Positions 48,589-61,914 of a stretch of DNA of 64,000 nucleotides are shown piece after piece (within the stretch, counting starts at the first letter, position 1; each line of letters opens with the position of its first letter). Under the pieces are notes generated by a model. The model was not told where the DNA came from and searched no databases. It saw nothing but the letters and a program-made list of their open reading frames with translations. This DNA comes from Hyperoodon ampullatus (Eukaryota; Chordata; Mammalia; Artiodactyla; Ziphiidae), in NCBI GenBank assembly GCA_949752795.1, contig CATKHW010000425.1, positions 1 through 64,000 on the forward strand. The letters are read 5' to 3'. The position numbers and the translations under genes were made by a program.

Positions 48589-50182
48589 ATGGGCCTCTGC
48601 ACTAGGATGCAACATGTAAACGACGGACTGCCCGAAACTGCCGGGACCTGTAGGCCACGTTCAGTTGAGGACAACTATACGCCAAAAGAAGGGCAATGGA
48701 GGCCTTCTTTCCTTAAGCCACTAGAAGGTGTAAATGTGAACAGCAAAAGTATCTCCCTTCTTCCACACCTGGGAAGTACAAAACTCAAAAGGAAAGTGCA
48801 GGGAGAATGCTCTGTGTTTTCTTTGGAAAAGAGAGCTTGAAGGGAAACGTTTTTCTCCTCACTGGGATTTAGAGTGTTGCAGTCTCAATTGTGGCAGGGA
48901 AACACTGTTGTTCCATATCTTCTCTTCTTAACACAATCCGTTTCTCGTCACAGAAATAGGCAGGCCCCAGGTCCAAGGCAGCCTGTGTCAAAGCAGTGCT
49001 TTAACTCCAGAAAGCCCTTACGAAATCATAGGCCACTAGGCTGTGCACTAGATTCTAAGATGTAGGCGAAGGCCTGCCCGACAGTTCTGGGACCTATAGG
49101 CCACGTTCAGTTGAGGACAACTATATGCCAAAAGAAGGGCAATGGAGGCCTTCTTTCCATAAGCCACTACAAGGTGTAAATGTGAACAGCAGATGTATCT
49201 CCCTTCTACCGCAGCTGGGAAGTACAAAACACAGAACAAAGGCGCAGGGGGAATGCTCTGTGGTCCCTGTGGAGAACAGGGCTTGAAACCTGACCTGAAA
49301 ACGTTCAGAGTTTTCTTAAGGCACTAGAAGGTGTCAATGTGAACAACAGAAGTAAGTACCTTCTACAGCACAGGCAAGCCCCAAAGACCGAAGGAAGGCA
49401 AAGGGAGAGTGCTTTGTGGTCCCTTTGGAAAACAGGGTTTGAAGGGATTCACTAAGGATTGCTAGTGAATAGGTAAACCACATGGGACGACTAGCCTCGA
49501 GCTCAAGCTCTCTTTTTCTCGTCACACAGACAGGCAGGCGGCAGGTCCAAGGCAGCGTGTGTCAAAGCGGTGCTTTAACTCCAGGAAGCCTTTATGATGT
49601 CATAGGCCACTAGGCTGTGCACTAGATTCTAAGATGTAGGCGATGGACTACCCGACACTTCCGGGACCTGTAGGCCACTTTCAGGTGAGGACAACTATAT
49701 GCCAAAAGAAGGGCAAAGGAGGCCTTCTTTCCTTAAGCCACTAGAAGGTGTAAATGCGAACAGCAGATGTATCTCCCTTCTACCGCAGCTTGGAAGTACA
49801 AAACACAGAACGAAGGTGCAGGGGGAATGCTCTGTGGTCCTTGTGGAGAATAGGGCTTGAAACCTGACCTGAAAACGTTCAGGGATTTCTGAAGCCACTA
49901 GAAGGTGTCAATGTGAACAACAGAAGTATCTACCTTCTACAGCACCGGCAAGCCCCAAAGACCGAAGGAAGGCAAAGGGAGAGTGCTTTGTGGTGCCTTT
50001 GGAAAACAGGCTTTGAAGGGATTCCCTAAGGCTTGTTAGTGAATAGGTAAACCACATGGGACGACTAGCCTCGAGCTCAAGCTCTCTTTTTCTCGTCACA
50101 CAGACAAGCAAGCCGCAGGTCCAAGGCAGCGTGTGTCAAAGCGGTGCTTGAAATGCAGGAAGCGTTTACGGTGTCTTAGGCC
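48589..50182 (+). repeat. Higher-order unit 27 (1594 bp): B-A1-A2
   Basis: B 48589-49034 is EcoRV-minus at its end but has an ACTGCCGGGACC start, normally seen with EcoRV-plus. A1 49035-49608 has GACCTATAGG and A at 49372. A2 49609-50182 has A at 49717, T at 49817 and AAGGCTTG. All recur 9564 bp downstream. Confidence 0.95.
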
Positions 50183-52924
50183 ATGGGCCTCTGCACTAGG
50201 ATGCAACATGTAAACGACGGACTGCCCGAAACTTCTGGGACGTGTAAGCCACGTTCAGTTGAGGACAACTATACGCCAAAAGAAGGGCAATGGAGGCCTT
50301 CTTTCCTTAAGCCACTAGAAGGTGTAAATGTGAACAGCAAAAGTATCTCCCTTCTTCCACACCTGGGAAGTACAAAACTCAAAAGGAAAGTGCAGGGAGA
50401 ATGCTCTGTGTTTTCTTTGGAAAAGAGAGCTTGAAGGGAAACGTTTTTCTCCTCACTGGGATTTAGAGTGTTGCAGTCTCAATTGTGGCAGGGAAACACT
50501 GTTGTTCCATATCTTCTCTTCTTAACACAATCCGTTTCTCGTCACAGAAATAGGCAGGCCCCAGGTCCAAGGCAGCCTGTGTCAAAGCAGTGCTTTAACT
50601 CCAGAAAGCCCTTACGAAATCATAGGCCACTAGGCTGTGCACTAGATTCTAAGATGTAGGCGAAGGCCTGCCCGACAGTTCTGGGACCTATAGGCCACGT
50701 TCAGTTGAGGACAACTATATGCCAAAAGAAGGGCAATGGAGGCCTTCTTTCCATAAGCCACTAGAAGGTGTAAATGTGAACAGCAGATGTATCTCCCTTC
50801 TACCGCAGCTGGGAAGTACAAAACACAGAACAAAGGCGCAGGGGGAATGCTCTGTGGTCCCTGTGGAGAACAGGGCTTGAAACCTGACCTGAAAACGTTC
50901 AGAGTTTTCTTAAGGCACTAGAAGGTGTCAATGTGAACAACAGAAGTAAGTACCTTCTACAGCACCGGCAAGCACCAAAGACCGAAGGAAGGCAAAGGGA
51001 GAGTGCTTTGTGGTCCCTTTGGAAAACAGGGTTTGAAGGGATTCACTAAGGATTGCTAGTGAATAGGTAAACCACATGGGACTACTAGCCTCGAGCTCAA
51101 GCTCTCTTTTTCTCGTCACACAGACAGGCAGGCGGCAGGTCCAAGGCAGCGTGTGTCAAAGCGGTGCTTTAACTCCAGGAAGCCTTTATGATGTCATAGG
51201 CCACTAGGCTGTGCACTAGATTCTAAGATGTAGGCGATGGACTACCCGACACTTCCGGGACCTGTAGGCCACTTTCAGGTGAGGACAACTATATGCCAAA
51301 AGAAGGGCAATGGAGGCCTTCTTTCCTTAAGCCACTAGAAGGTGTAAATGCGAACAGCAGATGTATCTCCCTTCTACCGCAGCTTGGAAGTACAAAACAC
51401 AGAACGAAGGCGCAGGGGGAATGCTCTGTGGTCCTTGTGGAGAATAGGGCTTGAAACCTGACCTGAAAACGTTCAGCGATTTCTGAAGCCACTAGAAGGT
51501 GTCAATGTGAACAACAGAAGTATCTACCTTCTACAGCACCGGCAAGCCCCAAAGACCGAAGGAAGGCAAAGGGAGAGTGCTTTGTGGTCCCTTTGGAAAA
51601 CAGGCTTTGAAAGGATTCACTAAGGATTGCTAGTGAATAGGTAAACCACATGGGACGACTAGCCTCGAGCTCAAGCTCTCTTTTTCTCGTCACACAGACA
51701 GGCAGGCGGCAGGTCCAAGGCAGCGTGTGTCAAAGCGGTGCTTTAACTCCAGGAAGCCTTTATGATGTCATAGGCCACTAGGCTGTGCACTAGATTCTAA
51801 GATGTAGGCGATGGACTACCCGACACTTCCGGGACCTGTAGGCCACTTTCAGGTGAGGACAACTATATGCCAAAAGAAGGGCAATGGAGGCCTTCTTTCC
51901 TTAAGCCACTAGAAGGTGTAAATGCGAACAGCAGATGTATCTCCCTTCTACCGCAGCTTGGAAGTACAAAACACAGAACGAAGGCGCAGGGGGAATGCTC
52001 TGTGGTCCTTGTGGAGAATAGGGCTTGAAACCTGACCTGAAAACATTCAGGGATTTCTGAAGCCACTAGAAGGTGTCAAAGTGAACAACAGAAGTATCTA
52101 CCTTCTACAGCACCGGCAAGCCCCAAAGACCGAAGGAAGGCAAAGGGAGAGTGCTTTGTGGTGCCTTTGGAAAACAGGCTTTGAAGGGATTCCCTAAGGA
52201 TTGTTAGTGAATAGGTAAACCACATGGGACGACTAGCCTCGAGCTCAAGCTCTCTTTTTCTCGTCACACAGACAGGCAGGTGGCAGGTCCAAGGCAGCGT
52301 GTGTCAAAGCGGTGCTTTAACTCCAGGAAGCCTTTATGATGTCATAGGCCACTAGGCTGTGCACTAGATTCTAAGATGTAGGCGATGGACTACCCGACAC
52401 TTCCGGGACCTGTAGGCCACTTTCAGGTGAGGACAACTATATGCCAAAAGAAGGGCAATGGAGGCCTTCTTTCCTTAAGCCACTAGAAGGTGTAAATGTG
52501 AACAGCAGATGTATCTCCCTTCTACCGCAGCTTGGAAGTACAAAACACAGAACGAAGGCGCAGGGGGAATGCTCTGTGGTCCTTGTGGAGAATAGGGCTT
52601 GAAACCTGACCTGAAAACGTTCAGCGATTTCTGAAGCCACTAGAAGGTGTCAATGTGAACAACAGAAGTATCTACCTTCTACAGCACCGGCAAGCCCCAA
52701 AGACCGAAGGAAGGCAAAGGGAGAGTGCTTTGTGGTGCCTTTGGAAAACAGGCTTTGAAGGGATTCCCTAAGGATTGTTAGTGAATAGGTAAACCACATG
52801 GGACGACTAGCCTCGAGCTCAAGCTCTCTTTTTCTCGTCACACAGACAAGCAAGCCGCAGGTCCAAGGCAGCGTGTGTCAAAGCGGTGCTTGAAATGCAG
52901 GAAGCGTTTACGGTGTCTTAGGCC
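50183..52924 (+). repeat. Higher-order unit 28 (2742 bp): B-A1-A2/A1-A2'-A2
   Basis: B 50183-50628 is EcoRV-minus. A1 50629-51202 has GACCTATAGG, CCACTAGAAGG and A at 50974. Module 51203-51776 is A2 in front (CAGCGATTT) and A1 behind (GTCCCTTTGG, TTGCTAGTG), with private GAAAGGATTC. A2' 51777-52350 carries A at 52045 and TCAAAGTGAAC, as in 40619. A2 52351-52924 follows. Confidence 0.93.
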
Positions 52925-53944
52925 ATGGGCCTCTGCACTAGGATGCAACATGTAAACGACGGACTGCCCGAAACTGCCGGGACCTGTAGGCCACGTTCAG
53001 TTGAGGACAACTATACGCCAAAAGAAGGGCAATGGAGGCCTTCTTTCCTTAAGCCACTAGAAGGTGTAAATGTGAACAGCAAAAGTATCTCCCTTCTTCC
53101 ACACCTGGGAAGTACAAAACTCAAAAGGAAAGTGCAGGGAGAATGCTCTGTGTTTTCTTTGGAAAAGAGAGCTTGAAGGGAAACGTTTTTCTCCTCACTG
53201 GGATTTAGAGTGTTGCAGTCTCAATTGTGGCAGGGAAACACTGTTGTTCCATATCTTCTCTTCTTAACACAATCCATTTCTCGTCACAGAAATAGGCAGG
53301 CCCCAGGTCCAAGGCAGCCTGTGTCAAAGCGGTGCTTTAACTCCAGAAAGCCCTTACGATATCATAGGCCACTAGGCTGTGCACTAGATTCTAAGATGTA
53401 GGCGAAGGCCTGCCCGACAGTTGTGGGACATGTAGGCCACGTTCAGTTGAGGACAACTATATGCCAAAAGAAGGGCAATGGAGGCCTTCTTTCCATAAGC
53501 CACTACAAGGTGTAAATGTGAACAGCAGATGTATCTCCCTTCTACCGCAGCTGGGAAGTACAAAACACAGAACAAAGGCGCAGGGGGAATGCTCTGTGGT
53601 CCCTGTGGAGAACAGGGCTTGAAACCTGACCTGAAAACGTTCAGAGTTTTCTTAAGGCACTAGAAGGTGTCAATGTGAGCAACAGAAGTAAGTACCTTCT
53701 ACAGCACCGGCAAGCCCCAAAGACCGAAGGAAGGCAAAGGGAGAGTGCTTTGTGGTGCCTTTGGAAAACAGGCTTTGAAGGGATTCACTAAGGATTGTTA
53801 GTGAATAGGTAAACCACATGGGACGACTAGCCTCGAGCTCAAGCTCTCTTTTTCTCGTCACACAGACAAGCAAGCCGCAGGTCCAAGGCAGCGTGTGTCA
53901 AAGCGGTGCTTGAAATGCAGGAAGCGTTTACGGTGTCTTAGGCC
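52925..53944 (+). repeat. Higher-order unit 29 (1020 bp): B plus A1/A2 mosaic
   Basis: This is the third copy of unit 19, at an offset of 11158 bp from unit 22. B 52925-53370 is EcoRV-plus. The A module 53371-53944 has the same switch and GTGAGCAACAG, without the private changes of unit 22. Confidence 0.94.
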
Positions 53945-54964
53945 ATGGGCCTCTGCACTAGGATGCAACATGTAAACGACGGACTGCCCGAAACTTCTGG
54001 GACGTGTAAGCCACGTTCAGTTGAGGACAACTATACGCCAAAAGAAGGGCAATGGAGGCCTTCTTTCCTTAAGCCACTAGAAGGTGTAAATGTGAACAGC
54101 AAAAGTATCTCCCTTCTTCCACACCTGGGAAGTACAAAACTCAAAAGGAAAGTGCAGGGAGAATGCTCTGTGTTTTCTTTGGAAAAGAGAGCTTGAAGGG
54201 AAACGTTTTTCTCCTCACTGGGATTTAGAGTGTTGCAGTCTCAATTGTGGCAGGGAAACACTGTTGTTCCATATCTTCTCTTCTTAACACAATCCATTTC
54301 TCGTCACAGAAATAGGCAGGCCCCAGGTCCAAGGCAGCCTGTGTCAAAGCAGTGCTTTAACTCCAGAAAGCCCTTACGAAATCATAGGCCACTAGGCTGT
54401 GCACTAGATTGTAAGATGTAGGCGAAGGCCTGCCCGACAGTTCTGGGACCTGTAGGCCACGTTCAGTTGAGGACAACTATATGCCAAAAGAAGGGCAATG
54501 GAGGCCTTCTTTCCATAAGCCACTACAAGGTGTAAATGTGAACAGCACATGTATCTCCCTTCTACCGCAGCTGGGAAGTACAAAACACAGAACGAAGGCG
54601 CAGGGGGAATGCTCTGTTGTCCTTGTGGAGAATAGGGCTTGAAACCTGACCTGAAAACGTTCAGCGATTTCTGAAGCCACTAGAAGGTGTCAATGTGAAC
54701 AACAGAAGTATCTACCTTCTACAGCACCGGCAAGCCCCAAAGACCGAAGGAAGGCAAAGGGAGAGTGCTTTGTGGTGCCTTTGGAAAACAGGCTTTGAAG
54801 GGATTCCCTAAGGATTGTTAGTGAATAGGTAAACCACATGGGACAACTAGCCTCGAGCTCAAGCTCTCTTTTTCTCGTCACACAGACAAGCAAGCCGCAG
54901 GTCCAAGGCAGCGTGTGTCAAAGCGGTGCTTGAAATGCAGGAAGCGTTTACGGTGTCTTAGGCC
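53945..54964 (+). repeat. Higher-order unit 30 (1020 bp): B plus A1/A2 mosaic
   Basis: This is the third copy of unit 20. B 53945-54390 is mosaic; the A module 54391-54964 has G at 54411, CTGTTGTCC, GGGACAACTAG and a private C at 54548. Confidence 0.94.
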
Positions 54965-56558
54965 ATGGGCCTCTGCACTAGGATGCAACATGTAAACGAC
55001 GGACTGCCCGAAACTGCCGGGACCTGTAGGCCACGTTCAGTTGAGGACAACTATACGCCAAAAGAAGGGCAATGGAGGCCTTCTTTCCTTAAGCCACTAG
55101 AAGGTGTAAATGTGAACAGCAAAAGTATCTCCCTTCTTCCACACCTGGGAAGTACAAAACTCAGAAGGAAAGTGCAGGGATAATGCTCTGTGTTTTCTTT
55201 GGAAAAGAGAGCTTGAAGGGAAACGTTTTTCTCCTCACTGGGATTTAGAGTGTTGCAGTCTCAATTGTGGCAGGGAAACACTGTTGTTCCATATCTTCTC
55301 TTCTTAACACAATCCATTTCTCGCCACAGAAATAGGCAGGCCCCAGGTCCAAGGCAGCCTGTGTCAAAGCGGTGCTTTAACTCCAGAAAGCCCTTACGAT
55401 ATCATAGGCCACTAGGCTGTGCACTAGATTCTAAGATGTAGGCGAAGGCCTGCCCGACAGTTCTGGGACCTGTAGGCCACGTTCAGTTGAGGACAACTAT
55501 ATGCCAAAAGAAGGGCAATGGAGGCCTTCTTTCCATAAGCCACTACAAGGTGTAAATGTGAACAGCAGATGTATCTCCCTTCTACCGCAGCTGGGAAGTA
55601 CAAAACACAGAACAAAGGCGCAGGGGGAATGCTCTGTGGTCCCTGTGGAGAACAGGGCTTGAAACCTGACCTGAAAACGTTCAGAGTTTTCTTAAGGCAC
55701 TAGAAGGTGTCAATGTGAACAACAGAAGTAAGTACCTTCTACAGCACCGGCAAGCCCCAAAGACCGAAGGAAGGCAAAGGGAGAGTGCTTTGTGGTCCCT
55801 TTGGAAAACAGGCTTTGAAGGGATTCACTAAGGATTGCTAGTGAATAGGTAAACCACATGGGACGACTAGCCTCGAGCTCAAGCTCTCTTTTTCTCGTCA
55901 CACAGACAGGCAGGCGGCAGGTCCAAGGCAGCGTGTGTCAAAGCGGTGCTTTAACTCCAGGAAGCCTTTATGATGTCATAGGCCACTAGGCTGTGCACTA
56001 GATTCTAAGATGTAGGCGATGGACTACCCGACACTTCCGGGACCTGTAGGCCACTTTCAGGTGAGGACAACTATATGCCAAAAGAAGGGCAATGGAGGCC
56101 TTCTTTCCTTAAGCCACTAGAAGGTGTAAATGCGAACAGCAGATGTATCTCCCTTCTACCGCAGCTTGGAAGTACAAAACACAGAACGAAGGCGCAGGGG
56201 GAATGCTCTGTGGTCCTTGTGGAGAATAGGGCTTGAAACCTGACCTGAAAACGTTCAGGGATTTCTGAAGCCACTAGAAGGTGTCAATGTGAACAACAGA
56301 AGTATCTACCTTCTACAGCACCGGCAAGCCCCAAAGACCGAAGGAAGGCAAAGGGAGAGTGCTTTGTGGTGCCTTTGGAAAACAGGCTTTGAAGGGATTC
56401 CCTAAGGATTGTTAGTGAATAGGTAAACCACATGGGACGACTAGCTTCGAGCTCAAGCTCTCTCTTTCTCGTCACACAGACAAGCAAGCCACAGGTCCAA
56501 GGCAGCGTGTGTCAAAGCGGTGCTTGAAATGCAGGAAGCGTTTACGGTGTCTTAGGCC
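54965..56558 (+). repeat. Higher-order unit 31 (1594 bp): B-A1-A2
   Basis: B 54965-55410 is EcoRV-plus with CTCAGAAGG and CTCGCCACAG. A private T at 55181 makes a stop in a frame open in other B copies, with no sign of consequence. A1 55411-55984 and A2 55985-56558 follow; the A2 lacks XhoI (T at 56446) and has A at 56491, another CpG loss. Confidence 0.94.
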
Positions 56559-58152
56559 ATGGGCCTCTGCACTAGGATGCAACATGTAAACGACGGACTG
56601 CCCGAAACTGCCGGGACCTGTAGGCCACGTTCAGTTGAGGACAACTATACGCCAAAAGAAGGGCAATGGAGGCCTTCTTTCCTTAAGCCACTAGAAGGTG
56701 TAAATGTGAACAGCAAAAGTATCTCCCTTCTTCCACACCGGGGAAGTACAAAACTCAGAAGGAAAGTGCAGGGAGAATGCTCTGTGTTTTCTTTGGAAAA
56801 GAGAGCTTGAAGGGAAACGTTTTTCTCCTCACTGGGATTTAGAGTGTTGCAGTCTCAATTGTGGCAGGGAAACACTGTTGTTCCATATCTTCTCTTCTTA
56901 ACACAATCCATTTCTCGCCACAGAAATAGGCAGGCCCCAGGTCCAAGGCAGCCTGTGTCAAAGCGGTGCTTTAACTCCAGAAAGCCCTTACGATATCATA
57001 GGCCACTAGGCTGTGCACTAGATTCTAAGATGTAGGCGAAGGCCTGCCCGACAGTTGTGGGACATGTAGGCCACGTTCAGTTGAGGACAACTATATGCCA
57101 AAAGAAGGGCAATGGAGGCCTTCTTTCCATAAGCCACTACAAGGTGTAAATGTGAACAGCAGATGTATCTCCCTTCTACCGCAGCTGGGAAGTACAAAAC
57201 ACAGAACAAAGGCGCAGGGGGAATGCTCTGTGGTCCCTGTGGAGAACAGGGCTTGAAACCTGACCTGAAAACGTTCAGAGTTTTCTTAAGGCACTAGAAG
57301 GTGTCAATGTGAACAACAGAAGTAACTACCTTCTACAGCACCGGGAAACCCCAAAGATCGAAGGAAGGCAAAGGGAGAGTGCTTTGTGGTCCCTTTGGAA
57401 AACAGGCTTTGAAGGGATTCACTAAGGATTGTTAGTGAATAGGTAAACCACATGGGACGACTAGCCTCGAGCTCAAGCTCTCTTTTTCTCGTCACACAGA
57501 CAGGCAGGCGGCAGGTCCAAGGCAGCGTGTGTCAAAGCGGTGCTTTAACTCCAGGAAGCCTTTATGATGTCATAGGCCACTAGGCTGTGCACTAGATTCT
57601 AAGATGTAGGCGATGGACTACCCGACACTTCCGGGACCTGTAGGCCACTTTCAGGTGAGGACAACTATATGCCAAAAGAAGGGCAATGGAGGCCTTCTTT
57701 CCTTAAGCCACTAGAAGGTGTAAATGCGAACAGCAGATGTATCTCCCTTCTACCGCAGCTTGGAAGTACAAAACACAGAACGAAGGCGCAGGGGGAATGC
57801 TCTGTGGTCCTTGTGGAGAATAGGGCTTGAAACCTGACCTGAAAACGTTCAGGGATTTCTGAAGCCACTAGAAGGTGTCAATGTGAACAACAGAAGTATC
57901 TACCTTCTACAGCACCGGCAAGCCCCAAAGACCGAAGGAAGGCAAAGGGAGAGTGCTTTGTGGTGCCTTTGGAAAACAGGCTTTGAAGGGATTCACTAAG
58001 GATTGTTAGTGAATAGGTAAACCACATGGGACGACTAGCTTCGAGCTCAAGCTCTCTCTTTCTCGTCACACAGACAAGCAAGCCGCAGGTCCAAGGCAGC
58101 GTGTGTCAAAGCGGTGCTTGAAATGCAGGAAGCGTTTACGGTGTCTTAGGCC
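56559..58152 (+). repeat. Higher-order unit 32 (1594 bp): B-A1-A2, containing a change of duplication register
   Basis: B 56559-57004 has G at 56740, as in unit 25. A1 57005-57578 resembles 45847-46420. A2 57579-58152 has CAGCTTGGA and lacks XhoI (T at 58040), matching 48015-48588 instead. The match offset therefore changes from 11158 to 9564 bp between about 57.5 and 57.76 kb. Confidence 0.94.
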
Positions 58153-59746
58153 ATGGGCCTCTGCACTAGGATGCAACATGTAAACGACGGACTGCCCGAA
58201 ACTGCCGGGACCTGTAGGCCACGTTCAGTTGAGGACAACTATACGCCAAAAGAAGGGCAATGGAGGCCTTCTTTCCTTAAGCCACTAGAAGGTGTAAATG
58301 TGAACAGCAAAAGTATCTCCCTTCTTCCACACCTGGGAAGTACAAAACTCAAAAGGAAAGTGCAGGGAGAATGCTCTGTGTTTTCTTTGGAAAAGAGAGC
58401 TTGAAGGGAAACGTTTTTCTCCTCACTGGGATTTAGAGTGTTGCAGTCTCAATTGTGGCAGGGAAACACTGTTGTTCCATATCTTCTCTTCTTAACACAA
58501 TCCGTTTCTCGTCACAGAAATAGGCAGGCCCCAGGTCCAAGGCAGCCTGTGTCAAAGCAGTGCTTTAACTCCAGAAAGCCCTTACGAAATCATAGGCCAC
58601 TAGGCTGTGCACTAGATTCTAAGATGTAGGCGAAGGCCTGCCCGACAGTTCTGGGACCTATAGGCCACGTTCAGTTGAGGACAACTATATGCCAAAAGAA
58701 GGGCAATGGAGGCCTTCTTTCCATAAGCCACTACAAGGTGTAAATGTGAACAGCAGATGTATCTCCCTTCTACCGCAGCTGGGAAGTACAAAACACAGAA
58801 CAAAGGCGCAGGGGGAATGCTCTGTGGTCCCTGTGGAGAACAGGGCTTGAAACCTGACCTGAAAACGTTCAGAGTTTTCTTAAGGCACTAGAAGGTGTCA
58901 ATGTGAACAACAGAAGTAAGTACCTTCTACAGCACAGGCAAGCCCCAAAGACCGAAGGAAGGCAAAGGGAGAGTGCTTTGTGGTCCCTTTGGAAAACAGG
59001 GTTTGAAGGGATTCACTAAGGATTGCTAGTGAATAGGTAAACCACATGGGACGACTAGCCTCGAGCTCAAGCTCTCTTTTTCTCGTCACACAGACAGGCA
59101 GGCGGCAGGTCCAAGGCAGCGTGTGTCAAAGCGGTGCTTTAACTCCAGGAAGCCTTTATGATGTCATAGGCCACTAGGCTGTGCACTAGATTCTAAGATG
59201 TAGGCGATGGACTACCCGACACTTCCGGGACCTGTAGGCCACTTTCAGGTGAGGACAACTATATGCCAAAAGAAGGGCAAAGGAGGCCTTCTTTCCTTAA
59301 GCCACTAGAAGGTGTAAATGCGAACAGCAGATGTATCTCCCTTCTACCGCAGCTTGGAAGTACAAAACACAGAACGAAGGTGCAGGGGGAATGCTCTGTG
59401 GTCCTTGTGGAGAATAGGGCTTGAAACCTGACCTGAAAACGTTCAGGGATTTCTGAAGCCACTAGAAGGTGTCAATGTGAACAACAGAAGTATCTACCTT
59501 CTACAGCACCGGCAAGCCCCAAAGACCGAAGGAAGGCAAAGGGAGAGTGCTTTGTGGTGCCTTTGGAAAACAGGCTTTGAAGGGATTCCCTAAGGCTTGT
59601 TAGTGAATAGGTAAACCACATGGGACGACTAGCCTCGAGCTCAAGCTCTCTTTTTCTCGTCACACAGACAAGCAAGCCGCAGGTCCAAGGCAGCGTGTGT
59701 CAAAGCGGTGCTTGAAATGCAGGAAGCGTTTACGGTGTCTTAGGCC
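58153..59746 (+). repeat. Higher-order unit 33 (1594 bp): B-A1-A2
   Basis: This copies unit 27 at an offset of 9564 bp: A at 58936, A at 59281 and T at 59381 correspond to 49372, 49717 and 49817. B 58153-58598, A1 58599-59172, A2 59173-59746. Confidence 0.95.
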
Positions 59747-61914
59747 ATGGGCCTCTGCACTAGGATGCAACATGTAAACGACGGACTGCCCGAAACTTCT
59801 GGGACGTGTAAGCCACGTTCAGTTGAGGACAACTATACGCCAAAAGAAGGGCAATGGAGGCCTTCTTTCCTTAAGCCACTAGAAGGTGTAAATGTGAACA
59901 GCAAAAGTATCTCCCTTCTTCCACACCTGGGAAGTACAAAACTCAAAAGGAAAGTGCAGGGAGAATGCTCTGTGTTTTCTTTGGAAAAGAGAGCTTGAAG
60001 GGAAACGTTTTTCTCCTCACTGGGATTTAGAGTGTTGCAGTCTCAATTGTGGCAGGGAAACACTGTTGTTCCATATCTTCTCTTCTTAACACAATCCGTT
60101 TCTCGTCACAGAAATAGGCAGGCCCCAGGTCCAAGGCAGCCTGTGTCAAAGCAGTGCTTTAACTCCAGAAAGCCCTTACGAAATCATAGGCCACTAGGCT
60201 GTGCACTAGATTCTAAGATGTAGGCGAAGGCCTGCCCGACAGTTCTGGGACCTATAGGCCACGTTCAGTTGAGGACAACTATATGCCAAAAGAAGGGCAA
60301 TGGAGGCCTTCTTTCCATAAGCCACTAGAAGGTGTAAATGTGAACAGCAGATGTATCTCCCTTCTACCGCAGCTGGGAAGTACAAAACACAGAACAAAGG
60401 CGCAGGGGGAATGCTCTGTGGTCCCTGTGGAGAACAGGGCTTGAAACCTGACCTGAAAACGTTCAGAGTTTTCTTAAGGCACTAGAAGGTGTCAATGTGA
60501 ACAACAGAAGTAAGTACCTTCTACAGCACCGGCAAGCACCAAAGACCGAAGGAAGGCAAAGGGAGAGTGCTTTGTGGTCCCTTTGGAAAACAGGGTTTGA
60601 AGGGATTCACTAAGGATTGCTAGTGAATAGGTAAACCACATGGGACTACTAGCCTCGAGCTCAAGCTCTCTTTTTCTCGTCACACAGACAGGCAGGCGGC
60701 AGGTCCAAGGCAGCGTGTGTCAAAGCGGTGCTTTAACTCCAGGAAGCCTTTATGATGTCATAGGCCACTAGGCTGTGCACTAGATTCTAAGATGTAGGCG
60801 ATGGACTACCCGACACTTCCGGGACCTGTAGGCCACTTTCAGGTGAGGACAACTATATGCCAAAAGAAGGGCAATGGAGGCCTTCTTTCCTTAAGCCACT
60901 AGAAGGTGTAAATGCGAACAGCAGATGTATCTCCCTTCTACCGCAGCTTGGAAGTACAAAACACAGAACGAAGGCGCAGGGGGAATGCTCTGTGGTCCTT
61001 GTGGAGAATAGGGCTTGAAACCTGACCTGAAAACGTTCAGAGTTTTCTTAAGGCACTAGAAGGTGTCAATGTGAACAACAGAAGTAAGTACCTTCTACAG
61101 CACCGGCAAACCCCAAAGACCGAAGGAAGGCAAAGGGAGAGTGCTTTGTGGTCCCTTTGGAAAACAGGCTTTGAAGGGATTCACTAAGGATTGCTAGTGA
61201 ATAGGTAAACCACATGGGACGACTAGCCTCGAGCTCAAGCTCTCTTTTTCTCGTCACACAGACAGGCAGGCGGCAGGTCCAAGGCAGCGTGTGTCAAAGC
61301 GGTGCTTTAACTCCAGGAAGCCTTTATGATGTCATAGGCCACTAGGCTGTGCACTAGATTCTAAGATGTAGGCGATGGACTACCCGACACTTCCGGGACC
61401 TGTAGGCCACTTTCAGGTGAGGACAACTATATGCCAAAAGAAGGGCAATGGAGGCCTTCTTTCCTTAAGCCACTAGAAGGTGTAAATGCGAACAGCAGAT
61501 GTATCTCACTTCTACCGCAGCTTGGAAGTACAAAACACAGAACGAAGGCGCAGGGGGAATGCTCTGTGGTCCTTGTGGAGAATAGGGCTTGAAACCTGAC
61601 CTGAAAACGTTCAGGGATTTCTGAAGCCACTAGAAGGTGTCAATGTGAACAACAGAAGTATCTACCTTCTACAGCACCGGCAAGCCCCAAAGACCGAAGG
61701 AAGGCAAAGGGAGAGTGCTTTGTGGTGCCTTTGGAAAACAGGCTTTGAAGGGATTCCCTAAGGATTGTTAGTGAATAGGTAAACCACATGGGATGACTAG
61801 CCTCGAGCTCAAGCTCTCTTTTTCTCGTCACGCAGACAAGCAAGCCGCAGGTCCAAGGCAGCGTGTGTCAAAGCGGTGCTTGAAATGCAGGAAGCGTTTA
61901 CGGTGTCTTAGGCC
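59747..61914 (+). repeat. Higher-order unit 34 (2168 bp): B-A1-A2/A1-A2
   Basis: B 59747-60192 is EcoRV-minus. A1 60193-60766 has A at 60538, as at 50974. Module 60767-61340 is A2 through CTTGTGGAGAATAGG and A1 from CAGAGTTTTC, a switch at about 61040 that differs from the one in 51203-51776. A2 61341-61914 has A at 61508, T at 61794 and a private CACGCAGAC. Confidence 0.93.

Noticed and set aside
40619..61040. Large duplication as pure assembly artefact
   Set aside because: The copies carry private substitutions and a one-unit length difference, which argues against simple read-level duplication, but misassembly cannot be excluded without reads.
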